DNA of 64,000 nucleotides, taken from Bacteroidaceae bacterium (GTDB taxonomy: Bacteria > Bacteroidota > Bacteroidia > Bacteroidales > Bacteroidaceae). The stretch is from positions 1 through 64,000 of the forward strand of contig JAKSLP010000002.1 of NCBI GenBank assembly GCA_024401115.1, written 5' to 3'. Numbering within the stretch: position 1 is the first letter of the stretch; every line of letters begins with the position of its first letter. Shown piece after piece: positions 1 to 8,725 of the stretch. The translations under genes were made by a program, and so were the position numbers. The notes beneath the pieces were generated by a model, which worked only from the letters and a program-made list of their open reading frames with translations, did no database searches and was not told the origin of the DNA.

Positions 1-979
1 GCACCTTGAAACCGTGGCGTGCACCGATATTGGTCATCAGTGACATCAGAATCATGTTATGGTCTACGGCCAGGTTGCACTCCTCATAGATAGGAGCCAG
101 CTCAAACTGACCAGGAGCCACCTCGTTGTGGCGGGTCTTTACAGGAATACCCAGCTTGACAGCCTCAATCTCCAGGTCCTTCATGAAGGCCATAACACGC
201 TCAGGAATAGCACCGAAGTAGTGGTCCTCCAACTGCTGGTTCTTGGCAGCCTCATGACCCATCAGGGTACGGCCGGTAAGCAGCAGGTCAGGACGAGCGT
301 TGGCAATATCCTCATCTACCAGGAAGTACTCCTGCTCGATACCCAAGTAAGCATTTACCTTCTTAACCTTAGCATCGAAATAATGGCAAACATCGGTGGC
401 AGCCTTGTTCACTGCGGTCAGTGCACGCAGCAGAGGAGCCTTATAGTCCAGAGACTCACCGGTGTAGCTGATGAAAATAGTAGGAATACAAAGTGTATCG
501 TCCATGACAAACACAGGAGAAGATGCATCCCAGGCAGTATATCCGCGTGCCTCGAAGGTGTTACGGATACCACCGTTAGGGAAACTGGATGCATCTGGCT
601 CTTGCTGAACTAATACTTTGCCTGAAAACTCTTCCAAAACGCCACCCTTGCCGTTGTACTCGATAAACGACTCGTGCTTCTCTGCGGTACCGCCTGTCAA
701 TGGCTGGAACCAGTGAGTGTAATGGGTGACACCCAATTCAGTGGCCCACTGCTTCATACCGGCAGCAACCGACTTGGCAATGTTACGATCCAATGGAGCA
801 CCATTGTCAATCACATCCACCATGGCATCGTAAGTTTCCTTTGGAAGATACTGGAACATCTTCACGCGGTCGAACACATGCTTGCCATACAAACGGTCCA
901 TACGCTCTGCAGGAGCCTCTACTGGAGCAGCCTTCTTGCTGAAAGCCTTCTCCACAACTCTGAATCTAACTTCTGACAT
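1..979 (-). CDS. glnN: Glutamine synthetase type III, 3' part off window
   Basis: Makes glutamine from glutamate, ammonia and ATP in the cytoplasm. The first 326 residues are present; the C-terminal half lies beyond the left edge. GSIII features are clear: an N-terminal region specific to the type (KHVFDR about residue 33, THYTHWFQPL about 85, QQEPDASSFPNGGIR about 125), the catalytic GIEQEYF near 213 and RHNEVAPGQFE near 282. These match the Bacteroidales GSIII family, about 730 residues long. The start ATG at 979 is preceded by a structured leader with an apparent leader peptide and an intrinsic terminator, so expression is probably controlled by attenuation. No glutamate synthase or PII gene is visible nearby. 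Confidence 0.95.
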   Translation of the reverse strand, partial: MSEVRFRVVEKAFSKKAAPVEAPAERMDRLYGKHVFDRVKMFQYLPKETYDAMVDVIDNGAPLDRNIAKSVAAGMKQWATELGVTHYTHWFQPLTGGTAEKHESFIEYNGKGGVLEEFSGKVLVQQEPDASSFPNGGIRNTFEARGYTAWDASSPVFVMDDTLCIPTIFISYTGESLDYKAPLLRALTAVNKAATDVCHYFDAKVKKVNAYLGIEQEYFLVDEDIANARPDLLLTGRTLMGHEAAKNQQLEDHYFGAIPERVMAFMKDLEIEAVKLGIPVKTRHNEVAPGQFELAPIYEECNLAVDHNMILMSLMTNIGARHGFKV

Positions 980-1011
980 AATCTCTTATACTTTAAATAC
1001 GTAAATACATT

Positions 1012-1047
1012 AAAAAAGGCAGCTAACCGATGGTGGGGATTGCTGCC
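1012..1047 (-). terminator. Intrinsic terminator in glnN leader (attenuator)
   Basis: On the minus strand GGCAGC (1047-1042) pairs with GCTGCC (1023-1018) and is followed at once by six T (1017-1012), 32 bases before the glnN ATG. The stop codon of a 40-residue leader ORF shares its last base with the first stem base, so a ribosome finishing the ORF would cover the 5' arm. This is the geometry of a translation-coupled attenuator. The stem is short and its inner pairing is weak, so strength is uncertain. Confidence 0.55.
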
Positions 1048-1169
1048 TATATGGGGGTAATGGGACTAATGCTAAGAAGATGGAGGCTTCGGTGGCTAAT
1101 GGAACATGTGCCTGAAATAGCACATGCTGCAATCGTTTCGAAGGCCAAAATCATTAACAAAAGTAACAT
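1047..1169 (-). CDS. Putative 40-residue leader peptide upstream of glnN
   Basis: ATG at 1169 with AGGA five bases upstream, stop TAG at 1049-1047. The product starts MLLLLMILAF and ends ISPITPI. Seven Ile, eight Leu and six Ser codons make up over half of it; there is no Gln codon. It lies between a well-spaced promoter and the terminator hairpin before glnN, and its stop abuts the hairpin. I infer a regulatory leader peptide rather than a functional protein. The hydrophobic N-terminus could alternatively indicate a small membrane peptide. No homologue is recognised. Confidence 0.45.
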   Translation of the reverse strand: MLLLLMILAFETIAACAISGTCSISHRSLHLLSISPITPI

Positions 1170-1197
1170 AATTCCTATATTTTCTTGTTTCTTGTTG

Positions 1198-1228
1198 CAA
1201 AATTACACACTTTGTGCGAACACAGCAA
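1198..1228 (-). promoter_or_regulatory. Bacteroidota promoter for glnN leader
   Basis: TTG at 1228-1226, a 20 bp spacer and TAATTTTG at 1205-1198 match the Bacteroidota -33/-7 consensus. Transcription would begin near 1190, about 20 bases before the leader ATG. Confidence 0.6.
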
Positions 1229-1370
1229 GAAATATGATAGAATTTTTTAGATAAATGCGTAATTATGTTACTATCGAAATAATATACCTTATATATATGG
1301 ATAAATTGATAGTAAAAAGTGGGGGATTTTATTGCGAATTGAAAGTTGAGGGAGGAAAATAGGAGAAAAA

Positions 1371-1420
1371 ATGTCATCCTAATTTCCCTCTTGTCATCCT
1401 GTCTTCCTTCTTGTCATCCT
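1371..1420. repeat. 20-bp tandem repeat, three starts
   Basis: The core TGTCATCCT starts at 1372, 1392 and 1412, a strict 20 bp period. The third start is also the left arm of the adjoining hairpin repeat, as if the arm of that element had been duplicated. Between it and the glnN promoter (about 1230-1370) I see nothing else. Confidence 0.6.
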
Positions 1421-1545
1421 GAACGAAACAAAGTGTAGCGAAGGATCTTTCATGGCTAGTAATTCATACTTGCTTAGAAAGATTCTTGCTCCACTTTGTT
1501 ACGCAAGCGAGCAGAGCTCGAGCGCTTCGCTACGCTCAGAATGAC
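1413..1545. repeat. Interspersed hairpin repeat, copy 1
   Basis: Arms GTCATCCTGAAC (1413-1424) and GCTCAGAATGAC (1534-1545) are imperfect inverted repeats, with inner blocks rich in AGCGAAGGATC-like sequence. The inner text CTTTCATGGCTAGTAATT is nearly repeated in the copy at 10204-10296. It resembles the intergenic GTCATCCTGAGCGAAGCGAAGGATC palindromes common in this phylum. It lies 26 bases after the stop of the broken transporter gene, where a terminator would sit. Confidence 0.7.
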
Positions 1546-1571
1546 AATATTATTTTTATCAAAGAGAAGTC

Positions 1572-2702
1572 TTACATCATAGCCACTAAGACCCAAACCC
1601 AGTGTGCCACGATACCAGCTACCAAACCACCGATGGTATGTGCGGTGATGGCCTTGCTGGTCAACTGGCGATAGCCTAAGGAATCCAGCATGGCGGTGTG
1701 TGTGCTCAGGTAACCGCTCCAGCACATGCCGATGGCGGTAAATACAGCGATGGCATTGTCGTTAATCCATCCCTGCTGCAGGAAATTAGGCACCAGACTC
1801 AGGGCAGCACCTACGGCACCCAGGGCGGTGATAGGGAAGGCTACCAGATGGGGATCCTCGAAACCGAACAGCCACTTGAATATCACGCTCAACTTGTCAG
1901 CAAGCCATGGCAACAGTTCCACGCCTTCATAGGCAGCTCCGGTAAACTCGCCGTTGGCCGATGCGCCGAAGGTAAGGATCATCACGGTGGTACTGATTAC
2001 CAGCACTCCCGGAATGATGGCCATACCGATGTTCACACCTTCCTTGCCGCCATCCAGAATGGCATCCAGAATGCGCATAAACAGCGACTTAGGCTCGGGG
2101 TTCTTGGTTGCCTTCACCTGCTCCTCGGTATACACCTCGATAGCCATTTCCTCTTTATAAGAAGGATAAGCCTTGCAAGTGAAGAACTGCATCAGACGGG
2201 TGGAAACCATGCAACCGAAGAACGATCCCAGCAGTCCCACGAATGGGGCAGTGGAGAATCCCTGTCCCACCATATATACGATACCCAGCAGACCCATACC
2301 GTTGGCCGTACCGAAATTGTTCAGCTAAATGAGCTGATACTTACGGAAATACTTGGCAAACTTATTGTCATGTGCCAGTGTGATGATGGCAGGATTATCG
2401 CTCAGGAATGTCAGCACAGCGCCCAAAGAGGCGGTTCCGGGAAGATTAAACAGCGGTCTCATCAGCGGACGCAGCATCTTTTCCACCAGTCCCACTACGC
2501 CAAACTTGGACAGGATTTTACCCAATGCACCGGTGATGACACAAACCGCCATCAGGAAGAAACAGGTGTTCACCAGCAGGTCGAAAGCGGTGTGCATGAT
2601 GGTGTTCATCAGATTGGCCACACCCATGGTGCTGCCCAGATAGCCGAAGATAATGCCTAAGATGACAAGGCAAGGCACGCCTTCCGGAATATACTTTTTC
2701 AT
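1572..2702 (-). pseudogene. Gate-domain membrane transporter, broken by in-frame TAG
   Basis: A polytopic inner-membrane protein of about 375 residues, interrupted after residue 125 by TAG at 2327-2325; the same frame stays open to the natural stop at 1572. The N-terminal part contains FLSDNPAIITLAHD and the C-terminal part many hydrophobic segments, which I recognise as the nucleoside-recognition/Gate type, probably the CD0519/CD1768-like family. An ATG at 2297 could restart the second part. The start lies 5 bases after the porin stop, so the two were co-transcribed. TAG ends intact genes elsewhere here, so recoding is unlikely; a recent nonsense mutation or a base-calling error fits better. 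The substrate is unknown. Confidence 0.7.
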
Positions 2703-2707
2703 GTATT

Positions 2708-3745
2708 TTATTTCTTTAGTTTAATGTTCAGTAAATCGGCACGCAGGGTCATACCTATATTAAAGGTAGTCTGCTTGTCCTGCAGCACGCCGCCGTCAGG
2801 ATTGGCATTCTCGCCCCAGGTATGGAACACATTGGCATGCAGTCGCAGGTCCTTGCGTCCGTGCAGCGGGAAGTATTCCACGCCCACACCGGCATGATGC
2901 TGCTCGGTACCGTCAAACACCAGATAGTCGCCACCGTTGCCCTTATTGCCGTCGTAACCGTACTTGGCAAAGATGTTCAGTTCCTTTACAGGCTGGACAT
3001 GCAACTCGCTGGTAATGGTGAAATCATCCAGGAACCCGTTGCCGTAACCACCCGAATAGCGGTTGGTAAAGTCGAACAGGAAATGACCGCCGTTAAACTT
3101 CAGCTTATTGCCTAAAGCGATGTAATTGATGAATTTACCCGGCAGATACTCAAACATGTTCACCGACCAGATGTTGTTATACACCCCGTGGTCGCCTTCC
3201 CATTTCAGGCTATAACCGTACATATCGGGAGCATTTGTGCGGAACGGAGTCTGGCACACCTGAGCCTGCAGGTAATTATTCTTATCCAGGAGGTAGATGG
3301 CGCTGGCACCAATCTGATAGCACAGCACATTATTGCAATACTCGGAATACTGATAGATATCGATAGGAGCGTAATCCCACTCGTAACCGCCAATGGCTAC
3401 AGTCTGCTTACCTCCCGAGAACTGCCATTTCTCGTTGGGGCTGTAGGTCAGATACACCCAATCGGTAGCATTAAACAATCCGCTGCCCTCAAAACTCTTG
3501 CTGAAACGCTGGCGATAAGCATACGAAACCTTGTCCGATATGTTACCTTTCAGGATAACCTGCAGATAGCGGCCGTAGAAACCACTGTTGTCCGCATTTC
3601 GGGTACCGTCTATCCAGTCGCGCTGCCAGTCGGTACGCATCTCCACTTGGGCCGTGTGCAGCCAGCTTTTGTCTTTGTCGTCCTCATCAGCCATCACTGT
3701 TGCGGCCATGGGCAGCATACAGGCGAAGAGTAGTGTCTTTTTCAT
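2708..3745 (-). CDS. Outer-membrane porin, OprO/OprP-like
   Basis: 345 residues with a signal peptide (MKKTLLFACMLPMAATVMA) and alternating aromatic/polar strands typical of a porin barrel. Segments such as NISDKVSYAYRQRFSK and GGKQTVAIGGYEWDYAP resemble the phosphate-selective porin O/P family seen in Bacteroidales. The substrate cannot be read from sequence. It is the first gene of a two-gene unit with the broken Gate-domain transporter, which suggests that outer- and inner-membrane uptake of one solute was once coupled. A divergent TonB-type barrel starts 160 bases away. Confidence 0.75.
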   Translation of the reverse strand: MKKTLLFACMLPMAATVMADEDDKDKSWLHTAQVEMRTDWQRDWIDGTRNADNSGFYGRYLQVILKGNISDKVSYAYRQRFSKSFEGSGLFNATDWVYLTYSPNEKWQFSGGKQTVAIGGYEWDYAPIDIYQYSEYCNNVLCYQIGASAIYLLDKNNYLQAQVCQTPFRTNAPDMYGYSLKWEGDHGVYNNIWSVNMFEYLPGKFINYIALGNKLKFNGGHFLFDFTNRYSGGYGNGFLDDFTITSELHVQPVKELNIFAKYGYDGNKGNGGDYLVFDGTEQHHAGVGVEYFPLHGRKDLRLHANVFHTWGENANPDGGVLQDKQTTFNIGMTLRADLLNIKLKK

Positions 3746-3796
3746 ATTTGGTTATAAGCCTTTTACCGTTGGTTGTCAATTCTCAATTTCGAGGCG

Positions 3797-3804
3797 CAAA
3801 TTTA
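3797..3804 (-). promoter_or_regulatory. -7 box for porin operon
   Basis: TAAATTTG on the minus strand, 51 bases before the porin ATG. No well-spaced -33 TTG is visible. Confidence 0.4.
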
Positions 3805-3848
3805 AGCCTTTTTCCCGAAACTAAGAAATACTTATTTATAAAAGATAA

Positions 3849-3880
3849 TTTGCCACCGGAATATATTTTCACTATATTTG
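3849..3880 (+). promoter_or_regulatory. Promoter for TonB-type barrel
   Basis: TTTG at 3849-3852, a 20 bp spacer and TATATTTG at 3873-3880; the ATG follows 25 bases later. Confidence 0.65.
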
Positions 3881-3905
3881 CAAACATAATTTACAACGAA
3901 GCAAA

Positions 3906-6152
3906 ATGAACCATACCGTTTTACCAATAACCCTGTTGCTGTTCTGCAGCAGCCCTGTATTTGCACAGACCGAAAAGAAAGATTCCATAGGCACCGATGA
4001 GGAGCGCCGCAGCAACCAGAACGTGCTGCTGAATGCGTCGTCCACCACCATGCCGCGAACCATCTCGCTGGGTATTCCCGAGTGGGGAACACACATCATG
4101 GAGGACGGACTGCCCAGTGCCGTTTTCAAGGATTTCTTCCCCGGATACTGGTCGTGGCGAAGCGGATTGGCCACCAAGGACATGCAACTCACACGCCTGG
4201 ATGAATCGGCTATCCAGTTGGGTGCCATCGGTTTCTATCCGGTGTCGCTGTCCTGTACCGGTGCCGATAAGCTGGAGGGTCAGGTGCAGTATCTGACCGA
4301 TATTCACGGCCGTCACGAGGTAGAGGCGCATGTGGCTGCCCCGTTAGGCAAGGGGTGGGGACTGGACCTGAACGTGTACCAGAATTTCAACCCCGGTTCC
4401 AATCATCTGGACTATGCCAACATGCAGGAACGCGTGCAGTTTTATAAGGTGGGAGCATCCAGGCAACTGGCCGATGACAAGGGTAAGGTTTGGGCCACTT
4501 ACCAGTATGCGCACCTGCGCGACCTGAGTGATCCTTACGGTCCGTTTATCTTTGTAGGCGACGGCAGTGTGAAGCCGTTCCAGGATTTCCGGTTGGGCAA
4601 GGACCAGTACATGCCGGGAACCACCACTTTCGACATCATCGACCTGAAGACAGGCGAGAAGCAAACCAAGCGGTACAACGAGGATTTGGGCGTGCCAACA
4701 CACAACCTTTCGGCAGGACTGGACTATCAGTTGCCTCACGGCATGGAGCTGAAAGTGGCCTCACGACTGCGTTTATCCAAAGCTGTAATCAAAGAGACCT
4801 ATCTGAGTGGTATAAGTAAAGTTAAGGCTGACGACGGATACACCTATCTGGACGGAGAGCCGTATGAGGGAGACGTGCAGAGCCGCGTCATGCTGTACTA
4901 TGACGACACCTGTACCGAATGGATGAACACCGCCCAACTCAAGAAGACTTCGGGGCGCCATTCCTGGACTGCCGGTGCCAATGCGTGGTTCCACTGGAGC
5001 GATACGCCCATCATGTCCACCAACTTCAGCTATGAGGCCAAGAAAGACCCGCAGCATCTGCTCTACAACGGAGAGATGTATTATGTGAACAATACCGGAG
5101 CCCTGTATCACGACGGCCATCAGACGCGTCTGGCCCTGTTTGCGCAGGACCGCTGGAATGTGTCGTCGCGCTTCAGCCTGCACTACGGACTCCGTGCCGA
5201 ATACAGCGGACTGAGCGGTAATGCGGCACACAACCTGAACGGTAAGGACAACAACTCCCGCTACAACGGATGGTCGCTGAAATCACCCGGCGTGACCATC
5301 ACGCATTTCCAGAAAGACCATCTGAACGGTGCCGCCACCTTACTGGCGTATTATAAATTCAACAAGAACTGGGGCGTGGAGGCCAATGCCGTAGCCACCC
5401 TGGCGCATACCGACCTGTGGCAGTACGGCGAATCCGAGTTGCCTTCCGACAAGGCACAGCCCAACTACCTGCTGCGCGGAGGCATCAACTTCAAGAACAG
5501 CTGGCTGGACCTGCAGTCGCTGATTACCTATCTGCGTAAGGACAACAACTACAGCACCAGCATGTGGACACACGAGCTGACGCAGGCCGGAGGCGGCTAT
5601 CCCGCAGGCTATAACGAGACCGTCTACATCGGCTCCAAATACAACATGGAAGTGCTGGGATGGACCACTGACATGGTGCTGACACCGTTCCGTGGCTTCA
5701 GTTTCCACGGCCTGTTCACCTTCCGCCAGCCCCGATACCGCGACTATACGTTCCAGCCCACCTTCAGCGACGGCTATTCCGAGCAGTACGACTTTACCGG
5801 AAAGACCATCGAGGGCAGCAGTCAGGTGGAGATTGAGCTGGAACCATCGTACCAGTTGGACAAGTGGCGCTTCTGGGTAAGTGCCCGCTATTACGGCAAG
5901 AAATACATCAACATCACCAACAGCCTGTACCTGAAGCCACGGTGGGAAACCTTCGGCGGTGTGGACTATGCGTGGAATGATCATGTCAGTTTCTCGGTCA
6001 ATGTGGTCAACTTCCTGAATCAGACCGGTGCAGCGGCCGGCATTCAGGAGGCATCGCTGGCTACCGATGTCACTCCTTACCGCAACTATCTGACCAGCGG
6101 ATCCTACATCCGTCCGCTGACCGTGGAGTTCAGTACCAAATTAAGTTTCTAA
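3906..6152 (+). CDS. TonB-dependent receptor-like outer-membrane barrel
   Basis: 748 residues with a signal peptide ending near AQ at residue 21. After about 130 residues of plug-like sequence, the rest is amphipathic beta strands with many Trp/Tyr turns (RYYGKKYINI, FGGVDYAWNDHVSFSVNVVNFLNQTGAAAG near the end) and a C-terminal Phe, as in TonB-dependent receptors. The carboxypeptidase-like extension common in SusC proteins is absent and no SusD partner is present. The plug region is weakly conserved by eye. It is transcribed alone from its own promoter. Ligand unknown. Confidence 0.75.
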   Translation: MNHTVLPITLLLFCSSPVFAQTEKKDSIGTDEERRSNQNVLLNASSTTMPRTISLGIPEWGTHIMEDGLPSAVFKDFFPGYWSWRSGLATKDMQLTRLDESAIQLGAIGFYPVSLSCTGADKLEGQVQYLTDIHGRHEVEAHVAAPLGKGWGLDLNVYQNFNPGSNHLDYANMQERVQFYKVGASRQLADDKGKVWATYQYAHLRDLSDPYGPFIFVGDGSVKPFQDFRLGKDQYMPGTTTFDIIDLKTGEKQTKRYNEDLGVPTHNLSAGLDYQLPHGMELKVASRLRLSKAVIKETYLSGISKVKADDGYTYLDGEPYEGDVQSRVMLYYDDTCTEWMNTAQLKKTSGRHSWTAGANAWFHWSDTPIMSTNFSYEAKKDPQHLLYNGEMYYVNNTGALYHDGHQTRLALFAQDRWNVSSRFSLHYGLRAEYSGLSGNAAHNLNGKDNNSRYNGWSLKSPGVTITHFQKDHLNGAATLLAYYKFNKNWGVEANAVATLAHTDLWQYGESELPSDKAQPNYLLRGGINFKNSWLDLQSLITYLRKDNNYSTSMWTHELTQAGGGYPAGYNETVYIGSKYNMEVLGWTTDMVLTPFRGFSFHGLFTFRQPRYRDYTFQPTFSDGYSEQYDFTGKTIEGSSQVEIELEPSYQLDKWRFWVSARYYGKKYINITNSLYLKPRWETFGGVDYAWNDHVSFSVNVVNFLNQTGAAAGIQEASLATDVTPYRNYLTSGSYIRPLTVEFSTKLSF

Positions 6153-6200
6153 ACCGTTTAAATTATCGGAAATTTCGGCACAATCAACCGTTTTTTCCAC

Positions 6201-6208
6201 TATCTTTG
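6201..6208 (+). promoter_or_regulatory. -7 box for MscS-family gene
   Basis: TATCTTTG 22 bases before the ATG at 6231; no matching -33 element is seen. Confidence 0.45.
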
Positions 6209-6230
6209 CCGAGAATTTATTGAACAAACG

Positions 6231-8684
6231 ATGAAAAAGCAGATTCTAATTCTATTATTGGCTCTTTTCCAGCTGATGCCGGCACATGCCGTGCTGAAGG
6301 AGAAGAACCTGGAAGAGACCCTGTGCGTGCTGCTTTCCGAACTGGAGCAGTACATCCGTGTGCAGGAAACCAATACGGTCAACTTCGATATGCGCTTCCG
6401 CCAGATGGAGGACCAGATGCGCCGCGTCATGCAGCAGGCCAACCAGACATCGCTGATGCTGTACTCGCAGCAGAACGAGAACATCTTCGACCTGACCTAT
6501 GCGTGCCACGAGGCCACCGAGCAGTACCGCACGTTCCGCGACCAGCTGCAGCCTTACACCAAGTGGGTGGAGCGCATGAACATCGAGATTGCGCGTTACG
6601 ACCGTCTGATCAATTCGCTGAACAAGATGCCGGACTATCTGCTGGATGAGCACCATCTGGGAGACCGAGACTCGTGTATCCTGTTTGCCAACCTGATCCG
6701 CACACAGATGATTACCAACCGCGGGAAAGTCACCGAGTTGCAGGACCGTCACGACAGGGTGGAGAAGCGCCTGAAGGAACTGAACGACTACGCCAAGGAG
6801 CGCTATGCCGCCATTCAGCGCACCATCTTTGTGAACGGAGGCGACCGCTATCCGGTTATTCTGCGTAACTTTAAGCAGCATTTCTATCTGGCTGTCACCG
6901 CCTTCCAGAACAAGTTCATCAGCATGCACGAATCCGATTCCGACTGGCGAGGGTCGGTGATTATGTTCTGCTTCGTCTTCGTGTTCCTGTGGATGGCCAT
7001 AGCCGCGGGACTCAGCAACCTGGTGATCCGCAAGGCCGTGCCGAAACGCTTCCAGGACGAGAAGTACCACGAGCGCAAGCCGGCATTGATCTTCACCATG
7101 ACCATGATCACCTTTGCCATTGCCGTGATGATTCTGCGCCAGGTCTATGCCAGCCACGGATTCTTCCAGATGTCCACCGAGCTGCTCATCCAGTATGCCT
7201 GGCTGCTGGGCGTCATCCTCATCTCGCTGCTCATCCGTCTGTGGGAGCATCCCGAGCGCATCAAGCGTGCCATGCGCATCTACCAGCCGGTATTCGTACT
7301 GGGATTCATCGTCATCGCGTTCCGTATCATCTTCATTCCTAACGATACGGTCAACCTGATATTCCCACCTATCCTGATTATTTGCCTCATCTGGCAGTAC
7401 ATCAGCATCAGCCGTCATAACGACACCGATGAGGGAAAGATCAGCAAATGGGACTCTATCTATGCGTGGACCTCCCTGGCCGTTATCGGCATCTGTGCCG
7501 TATGCTCGTGGAGAGGCTACACCCTGCTGGCCGTTCAGATTCTGATCTGGTGGTACATGCAGCTGTCCATCATACAGAGCATTACCTGCGTGTACACCCT
7601 GCTGCACATGTACCAGGCTTACCGCCTGAAGAAATACGTGAGCCGCTATCTGGACAAGGATGACAAGAAGGTGGACCAGCGCAGCATCATCAAGTCCAAG
7701 GATGCCAAGGGCAACGATGTCTACAAGCTGGATATCACCAAGACCTGGTTCTACGAGTTCATCTATAAGGCGCTGATTCCTATCTTTGCCGTTTATTCGG
7801 TGATTTTCAGCATCTACTGGGCAGCCAACGTGTTCGACCTTTCCGACCTGGTGATTGACATCGTGCGCATGAACCTGGTGGATATCCAGGGCACCCTTCG
7901 TCTGTCGCTTGTATCGCTTACCATCATCCTCTCGATGTTCTTCATCGTGAAGTACAGCCTGTTCCTGGGCCGCGAGCTCTACCTGCGCCAGCACCGCCTG
8001 AAGGAGGGCGACAAGAATGTGATGGCCCTGGGTATGAACATCGTCACCATCCTGGTGTGGGGCTTCTACCTCATCATCGTGATGAAGATTCTGCATGTGG
8101 ACAACACCGGTATCATCGCTGTCTTGGCAGGTATGTCTACCGGTATCGGTCTCGCCTTGAAGGACCTGATCGAGAACCTGTTCTACGGTATCTCGCTGAT
8201 GACGGGACGTGTAAAGGTGGGCGATATCGTGGAACTGGACGGTGTACGCGGTAAGGTGAGCAACATCAACTACCAGAGCACCATGGTGGAGACCATCGAC
8301 GGTTCCATCATAGCCTTCCAGAACGCACAGCTGTTTACCAAGAACTTCAAGAACCTGACCAAGAACCACGGCAACGAGCTGGTGAAGATTCCTATCGGCG
8401 TGGCTTACGGCACCAATGTGGAGCAGGTGCGCAAGATGCTCTACACCAATCTGGGCAAACTGGACTGCTGGAACCAGAAGAAGGGCATGCAGATTCTGTT
8501 CGACAATTTTGGTGACAACAGCGTAGACCTGATTCTGGTGTGCTGGGTGGCTGTAGAGAAGAAGCTGGCTGCCGTATCGCAGATGAAGGAAGTGGTCTAT
8601 AAGACCTTCAACGACAACGGTATTGAAATCCCATTCCCACAGCGCGACATCTACGTGCGCAAGATGCCGGATTTTGAGAAATAA
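6231..8684 (+). CDS. Large MscS-family mechanosensitive channel
   Basis: 817 residues. A signal peptide (ending about 21) leads to a 220-residue periplasmic, coiled-coil-prone region, then about ten membrane segments from residue 240, and a C-terminal MscS core from about 600: the pore helix region AGMSTGIGLALKDLIENL, then the beta domain with VKVGDIVELDGVRGKVSNI and a soluble C-terminus. The build resembles MscK/YnaI-type long channels rather than the 286-residue MscS. It should open under osmotic downshock to release solutes. It is monocistronic and ends at a strong bidirectional terminator. Confidence 0.92.
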   Translation: MKKQILILLLALFQLMPAHAVLKEKNLEETLCVLLSELEQYIRVQETNTVNFDMRFRQMEDQMRRVMQQANQTSLMLYSQQNENIFDLTYACHEATEQYRTFRDQLQPYTKWVERMNIEIARYDRLINSLNKMPDYLLDEHHLGDRDSCILFANLIRTQMITNRGKVTELQDRHDRVEKRLKELNDYAKERYAAIQRTIFVNGGDRYPVILRNFKQHFYLAVTAFQNKFISMHESDSDWRGSVIMFCFVFVFLWMAIAAGLSNLVIRKAVPKRFQDEKYHERKPALIFTMTMITFAIAVMILRQVYASHGFFQMSTELLIQYAWLLGVILISLLIRLWEHPERIKRAMRIYQPVFVLGFIVIAFRIIFIPNDTVNLIFPPILIICLIWQYISISRHNDTDEGKISKWDSIYAWTSLAVIGICAVCSWRGYTLLAVQILIWWYMQLSIIQSITCVYTLLHMYQAYRLKKYVSRYLDKDDKKVDQRSIIKSKDAKGNDVYKLDITKTWFYEFIYKALIPIFAVYSVIFSIYWAANVFDLSDLVIDIVRMNLVDIQGTLRLSLVSLTIILSMFFIVKYSLFLGRELYLRQHRLKEGDKNVMALGMNIVTILVWGFYLIIVMKILHVDNTGIIAVLAGMSTGIGLALKDLIENLFYGISLMTGRVKVGDIVELDGVRGKVSNINYQSTMVETIDGSIIAFQNAQLFTKNFKNLTKNHGNELVKIPIGVAYGTNVEQVRKMLYTNLGKLDCWNQKKGMQILFDNFGDNSVDLILVCWVAVEKKLAAVSQMKEVVYKTFNDNGIEIPFPQRDIYVRKMPDFEK

Positions 8685-8694
8685 GACAAAAAAG

Positions 8695-8724
8695 AACCTC
8701 CCGAGAAAATTCGGGAGGTTTTTT
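8695..8724. terminator. Bidirectional terminator
   Basis: A 10 bp perfect stem (AACCTCCCGA at 8695-8704, TCGGGAGGTT at 8711-8720) with T runs on both sides, between the convergent channel and nitroreductase genes. Confidence 0.9.
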
Positions 8725-8725
8725 A

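Noticed and set aside
1030..1254. A short plus-strand ORF in the glnN upstream gap
   Set aside because: It is antisense to the promoter, leader ORF and terminator on the minus strand and has no recognisable product.
2325..2327. Amber recoding (TAG read as an amino acid)
   Set aside because: Several intact genes here end in TAG, for example ygiQ at 49167-49169 and the PP2C-like gene at 49992-49994.
1698..2660. A 320-codon plus-strand frame opposite the broken transporter
   Set aside because: It contains no recognisable domain, and the opposite strand encodes clear membrane helices on both sides of the TAG.
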